From Pseudoxanthomonas sp. 3HH-4 (GTDB taxonomy: Bacteria; Pseudomonadota; Gammaproteobacteria; Xanthomonadales; Xanthomonadaceae), in the NCBI RefSeq assembly GCF_006716465.1, contig NZ_VFPB01000002.1, positions 1 to 64,000 of the forward strand: a DNA stretch of 64,000 nt. Direction: 5' to 3'. The translations under genes and the position numbers were made by a program. A model generated the notes under the pieces. The model saw nothing but the letters and a program-made list of their open reading frames with translations. It was not told where the DNA came from and searched no databases. Of this stretch, positions 50,995 to 59,449 are shown piece after piece (position 1 is the stretch's first letter; every line of letters starts with the position of its first letter).

Positions 50995-51753
50995 ATGAAT
51001 CCCCTCGTCCGCTGGTTCCACCAACTCGGTTCGCCCCCGTACTTCGACCGCTTCGCAGCGCGCTGGACGCCGTGGTGCTACCTGGCGGCGATCGTGCTGC
51101 TCGGCCTCGGCCTGTGGCAGGCGCTGTTCGTGGTGCCGGCCGACTACCAGCAGGGCGACAGCTTCCGCATCCTCTACATCCACGTGCCCAGCGCGTGGAT
51201 GAGCATGTTCGTGTTCGGCCTGATGGCGTTCTACGCGGCCATCGCACTGGTCTGGCGCATCAAGCTGTGCGAGATCCTGGCCATGGCCTGCGCGCCCACC
51301 GGCGCCGCGTTCACCGTCATCACCCTGGCCACCGGCAGCATCTGGGGCAAGCCGATGTGGGGCACGTGGTGGGACTGGGACCCGCGCCTGACCACCGAAC
51401 TGATCCTGCTGTTCCTCTACCTGGGCGTGATGGGTCTTTACGGCGCCATCGACGATCGCCGCAACGCTGCGCGCGCGGCCGGCCTGCTGGCCATTGTCGG
51501 CGTGGCGATCCTGCCGGTGATCCGTTACTCGGTAGTGTGGTGGAACTCGCTGCACCAGGGCCAGACCATCCGGGTGTTCGGCGAATCCAGCATGGACGAC
51601 AGCATGATCCTGCCGCTGGTGCTGATGGTGATCGCGACGAAGTTCTGGTTCGCCGGCTCGCTGCTGGCGCGTGCGCGCGCCGACAACCTGCGCCGCGAAG
51701 CGGGCAAGGACTGGGTGGCGAAGCTGGCCGCCGCGCAGGGAGCCACGCCGTGA
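50995..51753 (+). CDS. ccmC: Heme transporter CcmC
   Basis: 252 aa with six transmembrane helices. The tryptophan-rich heme-handling motif MWGTWWDWDPRLTTELILL is present, with His residues in YIHVPSAWMSM and SLHQGQTI flanking it. Delivers heme to CcmE. It overlaps ccmD by GTGA. Confidence 0.97.
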   Translation: MNPLVRWFHQLGSPPYFDRFAARWTPWCYLAAIVLLGLGLWQALFVVPADYQQGDSFRILYIHVPSAWMSMFVFGLMAFYAAIALVWRIKLCEILAMACAPTGAAFTVITLATGSIWGKPMWGTWWDWDPRLTTELILLFLYLGVMGLYGAIDDRRNAARAAGLLAIVGVAILPVIRYSVVWWNSLHQGQTIRVFGESSMDDSMILPLVLMVIATKFWFAGSLLARARADNLRREAGKDWVAKLAAAQGATP

Positions 51754-51917
51754 GCTATTTCGAATACGTCATCGGCGCGTACGCCGTGTTCGCCCTCGTG
51801 CTGGGTTGGGATTTCCTGGCTCCGCGCCTGCAGGTGCGCCGCGAACTTCGCGCCGCCCGCCAACGCGTAGCGCGCGATGCGCGCCGCAGCGCCGCCCCCG
51901 CCGACCTGGAACGCTGA
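51750..51917 (+). CDS. ccmD: Heme exporter small subunit CcmD
   Basis: 55 aa from GTG 51750, overlapping the ccmC stop by 4 bp. One transmembrane helix (YFEYVIGAYAVFALVLGWDF) and a basic Arg-rich cytosolic tail, the standard CcmD pattern. Helps release holo-CcmE from CcmABC. Confidence 0.9.
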   Translation: MSYFEYVIGAYAVFALVLGWDFLAPRLQVRRELRAARQRVARDARRSAAPADLER

Positions 51918-51920
51918 CCG

Positions 51921-52382
51921 ATGAACCCCGTTCGACGCCGCCGCCTGCTGTTCGTGCTGCTCGCCGTCGTGGTGGCCGGCATCGCCACCACGCTGATCGC
52001 GATGGCTCTGCAACGCAACGTGGCCTACCTGTACACGCCCGCCGAAGTGCTGCGCGGCGAAGCCGGTGAATCGCGCTTCCGCCTCGGCGGCATGGTCGAG
52101 AAAGGCTCGTTCAAGCGCGAACCCGGCTCGCTGGTCTCGCAGTTCGGCGTCACCGACGGCGACGCGCAGCTGACGGTGCGCTACGACAAGATCCTGCCCG
52201 ACCTGTTCCGCGAGGGACAGGCCGTGGTCGCCACCGGCTCGATGCAGGACGGCGTGTTCGTCGCCACCGATGTGCTGGCCAAGCACGACGAGGCCTACAT
52301 GCCGAAGGAAGTGGCCGACAAGATGGGCAAGGCGCACCAGAAGCACGACGTGCCTGCTGCGCCCGCGGGGTCGGCGAATTGA
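51921..52382 (+). CDS. ccmE: Heme chaperone CcmE
   Basis: 153 aa. N-terminal anchor helix ([20 protein letters not shown]), OB-fold periplasmic domain, and covalent heme His122 in [13 protein letters not shown], with Tyr126 as second ligand. Carries heme from CcmC to CcmF. Three bases separate it from ccmD. Confidence 0.97.
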   Translation: MNPVRRRRLLFVLLAVVVAGIATTLIAMALQRNVAYLYTPAEVLRGEAGESRFRLGGMVEKGSFKREPGSLVSQFGVTDGDAQLTVRYDKILPDLFREGQAVVATGSMQDGVFVATDVLAKHDEAYMPKEVADKMGKAHQKHDVPAAPAGSAN

Positions 52383-52400
52383 TCGCCGCATCCGCCGCCC

Positions 52401-52660
52401 ATTCCCTTCTCCCCGCCCGCGGGGAGAAGGTGCCCGGAGGGCGGATGAGGGGCGCTCTTGCTTCCACGCGCATGCGCACGAAGCGCAGCCAGCGCGTGCC
52501 GACAGACTCCCATCGCTTGAAACTCGGCGACTCCGCTCGCCCCTCACCCGCCTTCGGCACCCACCCCGGCCGGGCGCAGCGCGCCCGGCGTTCAAACGAT
52601 CTGCGCGGCATGCCGCGCAAGCAGATCGTTCTCACCCCCGTCCGCAGGGCGAGGGAATGG
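52401..52660. repeat. GC-rich composite palindromic element between ccmE and ccmF (copy 4)
   Basis: The left unit TTCCCTTCTCCCCGCCCGCG and GGGAGAAGG begins near 52402; the right unit ends GCAGGGCGAGGGAATGG at 52660. Inside, AACGATCTGC at 52595-52604 pairs with GCAGATCGTT at 52621-52630 around GCGGCATGCCGC. It occupies the whole 285-bp ccmE-ccmF gap. Confidence 0.82.
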
Positions 52661-52667
52661 ATGACTG

Positions 52668-54608
52668 ATGCTTCCTGAACTCGGACAAATCGCGCTGATC
52701 CTGGCGCTGCTGGTCGCGATCCTGCAGTCGGTGCTCCCGCTGGCCGGCGCGCACCGCAACAAGGCCGCGTGGATGGACGTGGCGCGCCCCGCCGCGTATG
52801 CCCAGCTCTGGCTGGTGATGCTGGCCTTCATCGCGCTGACCATGGCGTTCGTGAAGCAGGATTTCTCGGTCAAGTACGTGGCCGACAATTCCAATTCCCT
52901 GCTGCCCATGGTCTATCGCTACACCGCAGTGTGGGGCTCGCACGAAGGCTCGCTGTTGTTATGGGCGCTGGTGCTGGCGATCTGGACCGCCGCGGTGGCG
53001 CTGTTCTCGCGACGCCTGCCGGACGTGGTGATGGCACGCGTGCTGGGCGTGATGGGCGTGGTCGCCATCGGCTTTCTGGCCTTCCTGATCTTCACTTCGA
53101 ATCCCTTTGTCCGCCTGTTGCCCTCGCCGGGCGAAGGCCGCGATCTCAATCCGCTGCTGCAGGATCCGGGGATGATCATCCATCCGCCGCTGCTGTACGT
53201 GGGCTACGTGGGCTTCGTCGTGCCGTTCGCATTCGCCATCGCCGCCCTGTTGGACGGCCGCGTCGACGCGCGCTGGCTGCGCTGGACGCGCCCGTGGACC
53301 AACGTGGCCTGGGGCTTCCTGACGCTGGGCATCGCGTTGGGCAGCTGGTGGGCGTACTACGAACTGGGCTGGGGCGGCTGGTGGTTCTGGGATCCGGTCG
53401 AGAACGCCAGCTTCATGCCGTGGCTGGTCGGCGCGGCGCTGATCCATTCGCAGGCGGTCACCGAGAAGCGCGGCGCGTTCCGCGGCTGGACGCTGCTGCT
53501 CGCCATCTCGGCGTTCTCGCTCTCGCTGCTGGGCACGTTCCTGGTGCGCTCGGGCGTGATCACCAGCGTGCACGCGTTCGCCGCCGATCCCACGCGTGGC
53601 GTCTTCATCCTGATCTTCCTCGGTGTCGTCATCGGCAGCTCGCTGCTGCTGTATGCATGGCGCGCGCCGCAACTGGCCGATGACGCATCGGAGAAGTCGT
53701 ACTTCGCCGTCAACGCGCGCGAAACCCTGCTGCTCGCCAACAACCTGCTGCTGACCGCGGCCTGCGCGATGATCCTGCTGGGTACGCTCTACCCGCTGAT
53801 CGCCGATGCGCTCGATCTTGGCAAGATCTCGGTCGGCCCGCCCTATTTCAGCCTGTTGTTCATCGTGCTGATGGCACCGCTGGTGGCGCTGGTGCCGTTC
53901 GGCCCGCTCACCAAGTGGCAGCGCGACAAGGCCTCCCGCCTGGGCGCCATGCTGCTGCCGTGGGCGCTGCTCTCGATCGTCCTGGCTGTTGTCGCCTATT
54001 TCGTCGCGCCACAGGGCAAGCTCAAGGCTGCCGCCGGCATCCTGGGTGCCGCCTGGGTCGGCCTGGGCACGCTGCGCTTCGTCTGGTCGCGCCTGCGCGC
54101 GAACGGCCGCTTCACTCCTGAGATGCTCGGCATGACGCTGGCGCACACCGGCATCGCGGTGTTCCTGGTCGGCGCGCTGCTGGTGGAAGCGCTGAACGTG
54201 CAGCGCGAACTGGCGGTGAAACCCGGCCAGACCGTCGAAGTAGGCCGCTGGGGTTTCCACTTCCAGGGCGTGGACGAAACCCAGGGACCGAACTACCTGT
54301 CCGACCGCGGCCACGTGCAGGTGCTGCGCGACGGCAAGCCGGTCGTGCTGCTGCATCCGGAAAAGCGCGCCTACGCCAGCGGTGGCCAGGTGATGACCGA
54401 AGCCGGCATCAAGCCCGGCGTGCTGGGCGATGTCTACGTCGCCATCGGCGAACCGCTCGGCAACGATGCCTGGGCGCTGCGCGTGCACATCAAACCCTTC
54501 GTCCGCTGGATCTGGCTCGGCGCCGCCCTGATGGCCCTCGGCGGCTTCGTCACCGCCGCCGACCGCCGGTTCCGGAACCACAAGAAACCCGAGGCGCGTC
54601 CCGCATGA
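52668..54608 (+). CDS. ccmF: Heme lyase subunit CcmF
   Basis: 646 aa, about 14-15 transmembrane helices. WGSHEGSLLLWALVLA, GWGGWWFWDPVENASFMPWL (tryptophan-rich heme-binding motif), HPPLLYVGYVG and FLVRSGVITSVHAFA with its conserved His are all present. Attaches heme to apocytochromes with CcmH. It overlaps the ccmG start by ATGA. Confidence 0.97.
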   Translation: MLPELGQIALILALLVAILQSVLPLAGAHRNKAAWMDVARPAAYAQLWLVMLAFIALTMAFVKQDFSVKYVADNSNSLLPMVYRYTAVWGSHEGSLLLWALVLAIWTAAVALFSRRLPDVVMARVLGVMGVVAIGFLAFLIFTSNPFVRLLPSPGEGRDLNPLLQDPGMIIHPPLLYVGYVGFVVPFAFAIAALLDGRVDARWLRWTRPWTNVAWGFLTLGIALGSWWAYYELGWGGWWFWDPVENASFMPWLVGAALIHSQAVTEKRGAFRGWTLLLAISAFSLSLLGTFLVRSGVITSVHAFAADPTRGVFILIFLGVVIGSSLLLYAWRAPQLADDASEKSYFAVNARETLLLANNLLLTAACAMILLGTLYPLIADALDLGKISVGPPYFSLLFIVLMAPLVALVPFGPLTKWQRDKASRLGAMLLPWALLSIVLAVVAYFVAPQGKLKAAAGILGAAWVGLGTLRFVWSRLRANGRFTPEMLGMTLAHTGIAVFLVGALLVEALNVQRELAVKPGQTVEVGRWGFHFQGVDETQGPNYLSDRGHVQVLRDGKPVVLLHPEKRAYASGGQVMTEAGIKPGVLGDVYVAIGEPLGNDAWALRVHIKPFVRWIWLGAALMALGGFVTAADRRFRNHKKPEARPA

Positions 54609-55201
54609 ACAACGCATCCGAACTCCCACCGTCGCCGCCGCGTTCGCGTGGTGCGCTGACGTTCGCGCTGGTCATCATCGGCCTGTTCTTCGTCGGCCTG
54701 ATGGGCCTGCTGTACTACGGCGTGTCGCAGTCCGACCGTGCCGGCCGCGACGCGCTGCCCTCGCCGCTGATCGGCAAGCCCGCGCCCGCGTTCGAGATGC
54801 CCCTGCTGCACGATCCGGCCAAGCGCGTCACCAACGCCGACCTCGCCGGCCAGCCGTACGTGATGAACGTGTGGGGCAGCTGGTGCCCGGAATGCCGCGT
54901 CGAACATCCCATCCTCACGAAGTTCGCGCTGACCAAGCGCGTGCGCTTCATCGGCTACAACCTCAAGGACGAACGCGAGGATGCGCTGCGCTGGCTGGAC
55001 CAGTTCGGCAACCCGTACATGATGGTGGTCGCCGACCTCGAAGGCCGCACCGCGATCGACTGGGGCATCTACGGCGCCCCGGAAACCTTCCTGGTCGACG
55101 GCCAGGGCGTGATCCGCTGGAAGCACGTCGGCGCCATCGACCAGGCCATCATCGACCACCAGCTGATCCCGGCGCTGGAAAAGATCGAAGCCGGCCGATG
55201 A
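54605..55201 (+). CDS. ccmG: Thiol:disulfide interchange protein CcmG/DsbE
   Basis: 198 aa. Membrane anchor at about 17-38, thioredoxin domain with active site WCPEC (Cys94, Cys97) and the GAPETFLVDG loop. Keeps the apocytochrome CXXCH thiols reduced. Overlaps ccmH by 4 bp. Confidence 0.96.
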   Translation: MNNASELPPSPPRSRGALTFALVIIGLFFVGLMGLLYYGVSQSDRAGRDALPSPLIGKPAPAFEMPLLHDPAKRVTNADLAGQPYVMNVWGSWCPECRVEHPILTKFALTKRVRFIGYNLKDEREDALRWLDQFGNPYMMVVADLEGRTAIDWGIYGAPETFLVDGQGVIRWKHVGAIDQAIIDHQLIPALEKIEAGR

Positions 55202-55653
55202 ACACCGCTCCCGTTCGCCTGCTGCGCGCTCTGCTGCTGGCCCTGCTGGTCGCCGCCGCGCCCGCCTTCGCGCAGGCCAGCGACCCCACTCCGCTGCAGT
55301 TCAACGACACGACCGAGGAAGCCCGCTTCCACAAACTCACCGCCGAACTGCGCTGCGTGATGTGCCAGAACCAGTCGCTGGCCGACTCCAATGCGCAGAT
55401 CGCGCACGACCTGCGGCGTGAAGTGCTGGACCTGATGCGCCAGGGCAAGGACGACGCGCAGGTGAAGCAGTTCCTGGTCGATCGCTACGGCGAGTTCGTG
55501 CTGTACAAGCCCGAGGTCGCGCCCAGCACCTACATCCTGTGGTTCGGACCGCTGCTGCTGTTGCTGGCCGGCGGCGTCTGGGTCGGCCGGATCGTCGCCA
55601 AGCGCGCGAAGCAACCCGCGCCGACCACCGACGACGACAACCAGGAGTGGTGA
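55198..55653 (+). CDS. ccmH: Cytochrome c maturation protein CcmH (N-terminal type)
   Basis: 151 aa. Signal peptide ending AFAQA, the redox motif LRCVMCQNQS (Cys53, Cys56), three-helix domain, and a C-terminal transmembrane helix (YILWFGPLLLLLAGGVWVG). The TPR part is separate and encoded by the next gene. Stop and next start overlap (TGATG). Confidence 0.95.
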   Translation: MNTAPVRLLRALLLALLVAAAPAFAQASDPTPLQFNDTTEEARFHKLTAELRCVMCQNQSLADSNAQIAHDLRREVLDLMRQGKDDAQVKQFLVDRYGEFVLYKPEVAPSTYILWFGPLLLLLAGGVWVGRIVAKRAKQPAPTTDDDNQEW

Positions 55654-56669
55654 TGACCACCTTCGTGATCCTCTCCATCGCACTTTCCGCCGCCGTGCTG
55701 CTGGCGGTGCTGTGGCCGCTGTGGCGCGACGCGCGCGCCCTGGTGCTGGCCGGCGTGGCGACACTCGGCATCGCCACGTTCGCGCTGTACCGCGTGGTGG
55801 GCACGCCTGCCGCGCTGGAGCCGCAGGCCACCGCCACGATGCCCACGACGCTGGACGATGCCGTGACCCAGCTCGAAGCCGAGCTCGCGAAACAGCCCAA
55901 CGAACCGGAAGGCTGGCGCCTGCTGGGCAAGTCCTACGCCGCGCTGCAACGTTACGACGAAGCGCAGAAGGCCTTCGAGCGCGCCGTGCAGCTGCTGCCA
56001 ACCGACGCCGACCTGCTGGTCGAAGCCGCGCAGGCACGGCTGTTCAACAATGCCGAGCGCAAGCTCGACGCGCAGGCGATGGCGCTGCTGGACAAGGCCA
56101 TCGCCATCCATCCCGATCATCAGCGCGCGCTGTGGTTCGTCGGCCTGGCGCAGCGGCAGGAAGGCAAGCACGCGGAAGCGGCGAAGACCTGGGAGCCGCT
56201 GCTGGCCAAGGTCGACCCCAACACCGCCGCCACCCTGCGCACGCAGATCAACGAAGCCCGTGCCGACGCCGGCCTGCCGCCACTGGCGGACACGGCGCCC
56301 GCACCAGTCGCCGACGCCACACCTGCACTGCTCACGGTCACGGTCGATCTGGCGCCGGCCCTGAAGGACAAGCTGGCGCCGGGCGACACACTGTTCGTGT
56401 TCGCCCGCCAGGTGGGTGGCCCGCCGATGCCGGTCGCCGCCAAACGCCTGCCGGTGGATACCTTCCCGGTGACCGTGCCGCTCGGCGATGGCGACAGCCC
56501 CATGCCCACGCTGAAGCTCTCGCAGCTACCGCAGGTGCAGCTGGTCGCCCGCATCGCCAAAGGCAATGGTCCTGCCGCGCAGACCGGCGACCTGGAAGCC
56601 GCTGCCGTCACCGCCGACGTCAAGGCCGGCAACAGCTACGCGCTGACGATTGATCGCGTGGTGCCGTGA
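55653..56669 (+). CDS. ccmI: Cytochrome c maturation protein CcmI (TPR protein)
   Basis: 338 aa. Two N-terminal transmembrane helices (about 2-20 and 28-46), then TPR repeats (PNEPEGWRLLGKSYAALQRY; AIAIHPDHQRALWFVGLAQR) and a C-terminal beta domain of the CcmI type (LVARIAKGNGPAAQTGDLEA). Binds the C-terminus of apocytochromes and presents them to CcmFH. Last gene of the ccm cluster. Confidence 0.92.
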   Translation: MTTFVILSIALSAAVLLAVLWPLWRDARALVLAGVATLGIATFALYRVVGTPAALEPQATATMPTTLDDAVTQLEAELAKQPNEPEGWRLLGKSYAALQRYDEAQKAFERAVQLLPTDADLLVEAAQARLFNNAERKLDAQAMALLDKAIAIHPDHQRALWFVGLAQRQEGKHAEAAKTWEPLLAKVDPNTAATLRTQINEARADAGLPPLADTAPAPVADATPALLTVTVDLAPALKDKLAPGDTLFVFARQVGGPPMPVAAKRLPVDTFPVTVPLGDGDSPMPTLKLSQLPQVQLVARIAKGNGPAAQTGDLEAAAVTADVKAGNSYALTIDRVVP

Positions 56670-56683
56670 AGCGCTGTGTGTCG

Positions 56684-56864
56684 TTCCCTTCTCCCCGCCT
56701 GCGGGGAGAAGGTGCCGAAGGCGGATGAGGGGAGCTCTTTGCGCAGCACTCTCCCCATCTCCTCGCAGACGCGCGTCGACCGTTGATCGATGCGCAAGGC
56801 CTGCGTCTCCGCTCGCCCCTCACCCGCCCTCCGGGCACCCTCTCCCCGCTTCGCAGGGCGAGGA
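56684..56864. repeat. GC-rich composite palindromic element after ccmI (copy 5)
   Basis: TTCCCTTCTCCCCGCCTGCG with GGGAGAAGGTGCCGAAGGCG on the left and CGCCCCTCACCCGCCCTCCG with GGCACCCTCTCCCCGCTTCG on the right. Same outer arms as the copies at 52401 and 58089. It sits between ccmI and the MetX-like gene. Confidence 0.84.
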
Positions 56865-56950
56865 AAAGCGACGTACCACGGCGTGCGCACGCAACACCAC
56901 GATGCACCCATGAAATGGCATCACCCCGCCGCATTGCCTACACTGCCGTG

Positions 56951-58078
56951 ATGACCGAATTCATCCCCCCCGGCACCCGCTTCCATCCCCTGCCCTCCCC
57001 GTTCCGCATGAAGCGCGGCGGTGCGTTGCATGGCGCGCGGATGGCGTACGAGACCTGGGGCACGTTGAACGAGCGCCGCGACAATGCGGTGCTGATCGTC
57101 ACCGGGCTGTCGCCGGACGCGCATGCGGCGCGCAATCCGGGCAACGAGGCGGAGGGCTGGTGGGAGGCGATGCTCGGCCCCGGCAAGCCGATCGACACTG
57201 ACCGCTGGTTCGTGGTCTGCGTGAACTCGCTGGGCAGCTGCAAGGGCTCGACGGGCCCGGCCTCGGTGAATCCGGATACGGGTGGCCTCTACCGCCTCGA
57301 CTTCCCCGAGCTGTCGGTGGAAGACGGCGCCAACGCGGCCTTCGACGTGGTGCGCGGGCTGGGCATCGAGCAGCTGGCCTGCATCATCGGCAATTCGATG
57401 GGCGGGATGACCGCGCTGGCTTACCTGCTGCTGCATCCGGGCGCGGCGCGCACGCACATCAACATCTCGGGCAGTGCGCAGGCGTTGCCGTTCTCCATCG
57501 CGATCCGCTCGCTGCAGCGCGAGGCGATCCGGCTGGATCCGCAGTGGAACGGCGGCCAGTACGACGACGACACGTATCCGGAATCGGGCATGCGCATGGC
57601 GCGCAAGCTGGGCGTGATCACCTACCGCTCGGCGCTGGAATGGGATGGCCGCTTCGGCCGGGTGCGGTTGGAATCCGATCGTCCTGACGAGGATCCGTTC
57701 GGCCTGGAGTTCCAGGTGGAGAGTTACCTGGAAGGCCATGCGCGCCGCTTCGTGCGCCGCTTCGATCCCAACTGCTATCTCTACCTCAGCCGGTCGATGG
57801 ACTGGTTCGACCTGGCGGAATACGGTGGCGAGGACCGCGCAGACGGCGACGTGATGAAGGGGCTGGCCAGGATCCGCGTGCAGCGTGCGCTGGCGATCGG
57901 GGCGGCCACCGACATCCTGTTCCCCCTGCAACAGCAGCAGCAGATCGCCGAGGGGCTGGCGGCCGGCGGGGCGCAGGCGGAGTTCCTGCCGCTGGAATCG
58001 CCGCAAGGGCATGATGCCTTCCTGGTGGATTTCGAGCGGTTCGGACCGGCAGTGGCAGGGTTTCTGGCGGGGATCTGA
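56951..58078 (+). CDS. metX: MetX-family O-acyltransferase (serine/homoserine, probable O-succinyltransferase)
   Basis: 375 aa alpha/beta hydrolase. Nucleophile Ser149 in IIGNSMGGMTALAYLL; CKGSTGPASVNPDTGGLY is typical of the family; the Asp-His pair is in TDILFPLQQQQ and SPQGHDAFLVD. MetX homologues in Xanthomonadaceae are mainly serine O-succinyltransferases for cysteine synthesis, so that role is likely here; homoserine acetylation or succinylation cannot be excluded. The next gene is a cysteine dioxygenase-like enzyme. Confidence 0.88.
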   Translation: MTEFIPPGTRFHPLPSPFRMKRGGALHGARMAYETWGTLNERRDNAVLIVTGLSPDAHAARNPGNEAEGWWEAMLGPGKPIDTDRWFVVCVNSLGSCKGSTGPASVNPDTGGLYRLDFPELSVEDGANAAFDVVRGLGIEQLACIIGNSMGGMTALAYLLLHPGAARTHINISGSAQALPFSIAIRSLQREAIRLDPQWNGGQYDDDTYPESGMRMARKLGVITYRSALEWDGRFGRVRLESDRPDEDPFGLEFQVESYLEGHARRFVRRFDPNCYLYLSRSMDWFDLAEYGGEDRADGDVMKGLARIRVQRALAIGAATDILFPLQQQQQIAEGLAAGGAQAEFLPLESPQGHDAFLVDFERFGPAVAGFLAGI

Positions 58079-58088
58079 GCCCTCGCTG

Positions 58089-58238
58089 TTCCCTTCTCCC
58101 CGCGCAGCGGGGAGAAGGTGCCGAAGGCGGATGAGGGGCGAGCGCGGCAAACACCCAGGCGCACACCCATCCGGTCTCCGTTCGCCCCTCACCCGCCCGG
58201 TGGGCACCCTCTCCCCGCTGCGCGGGGTGAGGGAACGG
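58089..58238. repeat. GC-rich composite palindromic element (copy 6)
   Basis: TTCCCTTCTCCCCGCGCAGC with GGGGAGAAGGTGCCGAAGGC on the left, and CGCCCCTCACCCGCCCGGTG with GGCACCCTCTCCCCGCTGCG on the right. The outer arms are nearly exact copies of those at 56684 in the same layout, but the middle differs. Between the MetX-like and dioxygenase genes. Confidence 0.86.
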
Positions 58239-58317
58239 CCAACCCATCCCGCACCGCAAGACGCCCTCCCCGCCCCACGCGGCTAAAATGGGCCCACACT
58301 TTCACCGGGCTCGCCCC

Positions 58318-58905
58318 ATGACCCTCGATTTCCCCGGCGCCGACAAGCTGATCGCTTCGCTGGATGCCGCCGTCGTCCTCGGCGACGACCGTGCCGTCAC
58401 CGATGCGCTGCGCAAGTCGCTGTGCGAACTGATCTGCGACGAGGACGTGCATCTGCCGTCCTGCGTGCTGGAGCCGATCTCCGACCATTACGCGCGCCGT
58501 GAGCTGTACACCAGTCCGGAGCATGGCTACAGCGTCATCGCGATGACGTGGGGCCCGGGCCAGGGCACGAAGATCCATGATCATTCGGGCATGTGGTGCG
58601 TGGAGGGGGTGTGGCGCGGGCGGCTGGAGATCACGCAGTACGAGTTGGCGGAGCACGATGACGTGCGCTACCGCTTCGTGCCGGCGGGCACCATCGAGGC
58701 CGGCACGGGCTCGGCGGGCAGCCTGATCCCGCCGCACGAGTACCACACCATCCGCAATCCGAGCGACAAGGCGATCGCGGTGAGCCTGCATGTGTACCAG
58801 CGCACGATGGTCCGCTGCGGGATCTTCACGCCGGAGGAAGAGGCCGGCACGGACGGCTGGCAGCGCCGCGGTGAGCGATTGCTGGGGACGGACCAGGTCA
58901 ATTGA
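58318..58905 (+). CDS. Cysteine dioxygenase family protein
   Basis: 195 aa cupin. Iron-binding His87 and His89 in KIHDHSGMWC and a third His in PPHEYHTIRN (about 140-143). Cys94 in HSGMWCVEG may be the Cys-Tyr crosslink position. It oxidises cysteine or 3-mercaptopropionate with O2. Its closeness to the MetX-like gene suggests both deal with cysteine, one making its precursor and one removing the product. ATG 58318 chosen. Confidence 0.88.
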   Translation: MTLDFPGADKLIASLDAAVVLGDDRAVTDALRKSLCELICDEDVHLPSCVLEPISDHYARRELYTSPEHGYSVIAMTWGPGQGTKIHDHSGMWCVEGVWRGRLEITQYELAEHDDVRYRFVPAGTIEAGTGSAGSLIPPHEYHTIRNPSDKAIAVSLHVYQRTMVRCGIFTPEEEAGTDGWQRRGERLLGTDQVN

Positions 58906-58950
58906 GGCGGTGCGGATCCGCGCCCCTGTCGGTGGGGCCCCGGGCTCGGC

Positions 58951-58956
58951 TATACT
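58951..58956 (+). promoter_or_regulatory. Probable -10 of the tRNA-Leu promoter (TATACT)
   Basis: TATACT is 5/6 to the -10 consensus and ends 10 bp before the tRNA 5' end. A GC-rich discriminator follows, as is usual for stable RNA genes. No clear -35 is seen 17 bp upstream. Confidence 0.6.
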
Positions 58957-58966
58957 CCCCGTCCGC

Positions 58967-59052
58967 GCCGAAGTGGCGGAATGGTAGACGCAGCGGACTC
59001 AAAATCCGCCGCCCTTAAAAGCGTGTGGGTTCGAGTCCCACCTTCGGCACCA
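58967..59052 (+). tRNA. tRNA-Leu (anticodon CAA)
   Basis: 86 nt with encoded CCA. Acceptor stem GCCGAAG / CTTCGGC, D-arm with GGTAGACGC, anticodon loop CTCAAAA with anticodon CAA at 59000-59002 (reads UUG), long class II variable arm, and T-arm GTGGGTTCGAGTCCCAC. Its 3' side is a common attachment site for integrative elements, and a lower-GC island follows. Confidence 0.97.
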
Positions 59053-59060
59053 AGATCAAA

Positions 59061-59082
59061 CCCTGGACCTCCAGGGTTTTTT
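59061..59082 (+). terminator. Rho-independent terminator after tRNA-Leu
   Basis: CCCTGGA-CC-TCCAGGG followed by TTTTTT, 8 bp after the tRNA. Confidence 0.93.
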
Positions 59083-59257
59083 CGTTTCTGCACACTTGCG
59101 TTATCAGGATGGGCGGAGCACTAGGCGTCTTTCAACGGCGAAGCTGGTTTCACACTCGGTATCCCTCTGCTTAGCCATCCATCGAAGTCCCCTAACGAAC
59201 AGAAGCCTACCTCTGGCTTGATCCAACTAGTTTCTTTTGAAGCTACCCCTTCCACGG

Positions 59258-59290
59258 TAGCAACCGGGGTTCGAATCCCGCACGGACGCC
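59258..59290 (+). pseudogene. tRNA 3'-end-like relic 1
   Basis: GGGGTTCGAATCCCG resembles a T-arm and is followed by CACGGACGCC like an acceptor 3' strand, without a CCA. No matching D-arm or anticodon arm is found at normal distance, although GGCGTCT at 59124-59130 could pair with GGACGCC. Probably a decayed tRNA or old attachment-site scar. Confidence 0.5.
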
Positions 59291-59382
59291 GCTTAACCAT
59301 TATAATCAAAAGCTTACACAGGATTGACCGATCTCCTCACTCGATGACCCGCGTACGGCATTGGATGGGATGAGACAACGAA

Positions 59383-59407
59383 GCCGCCCTCTTGGGCGGC
59401 TTTTTTT
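59383..59407 (+). terminator. Rho-independent terminator in the interval
   Basis: GCCGCCC-TCTT-GGGCGGC followed by seven T. It is strong but follows no protein gene. Confidence 0.92.
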
Positions 59408-59420
59408 CCTTGGATCGTGT

Positions 59421-59449
59421 CGACTGTTCGATTCCTATTTCCGGCACCA
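59421..59449 (+). pseudogene. tRNA 3'-end-like relic 2
   Basis: TGTTCGATTCCTA then TTTCCGGCACCA, ending in CCA like a tRNA. The stretch GGCACCAAG is identical to the end of tRNA-Leu plus its flank (59046-59054). It may be the far end of an integrated segment, i.e. an att-like duplication, or a decayed tRNA. Confidence 0.5.

Noticed and set aside
58089..58238. Repeat hairpins as simple rho-independent terminators
   Set aside because: Stems lack a T-run and recur in both orientations as paired units, so they are annotated as repeats.
59121..59309. 62-codon minus-strand frame beside the tRNA-like relic
   Set aside because: Partly antisense to the T-arm-like segment, which gives a recurrent spurious GIRTPV-type peptide; no start signal.
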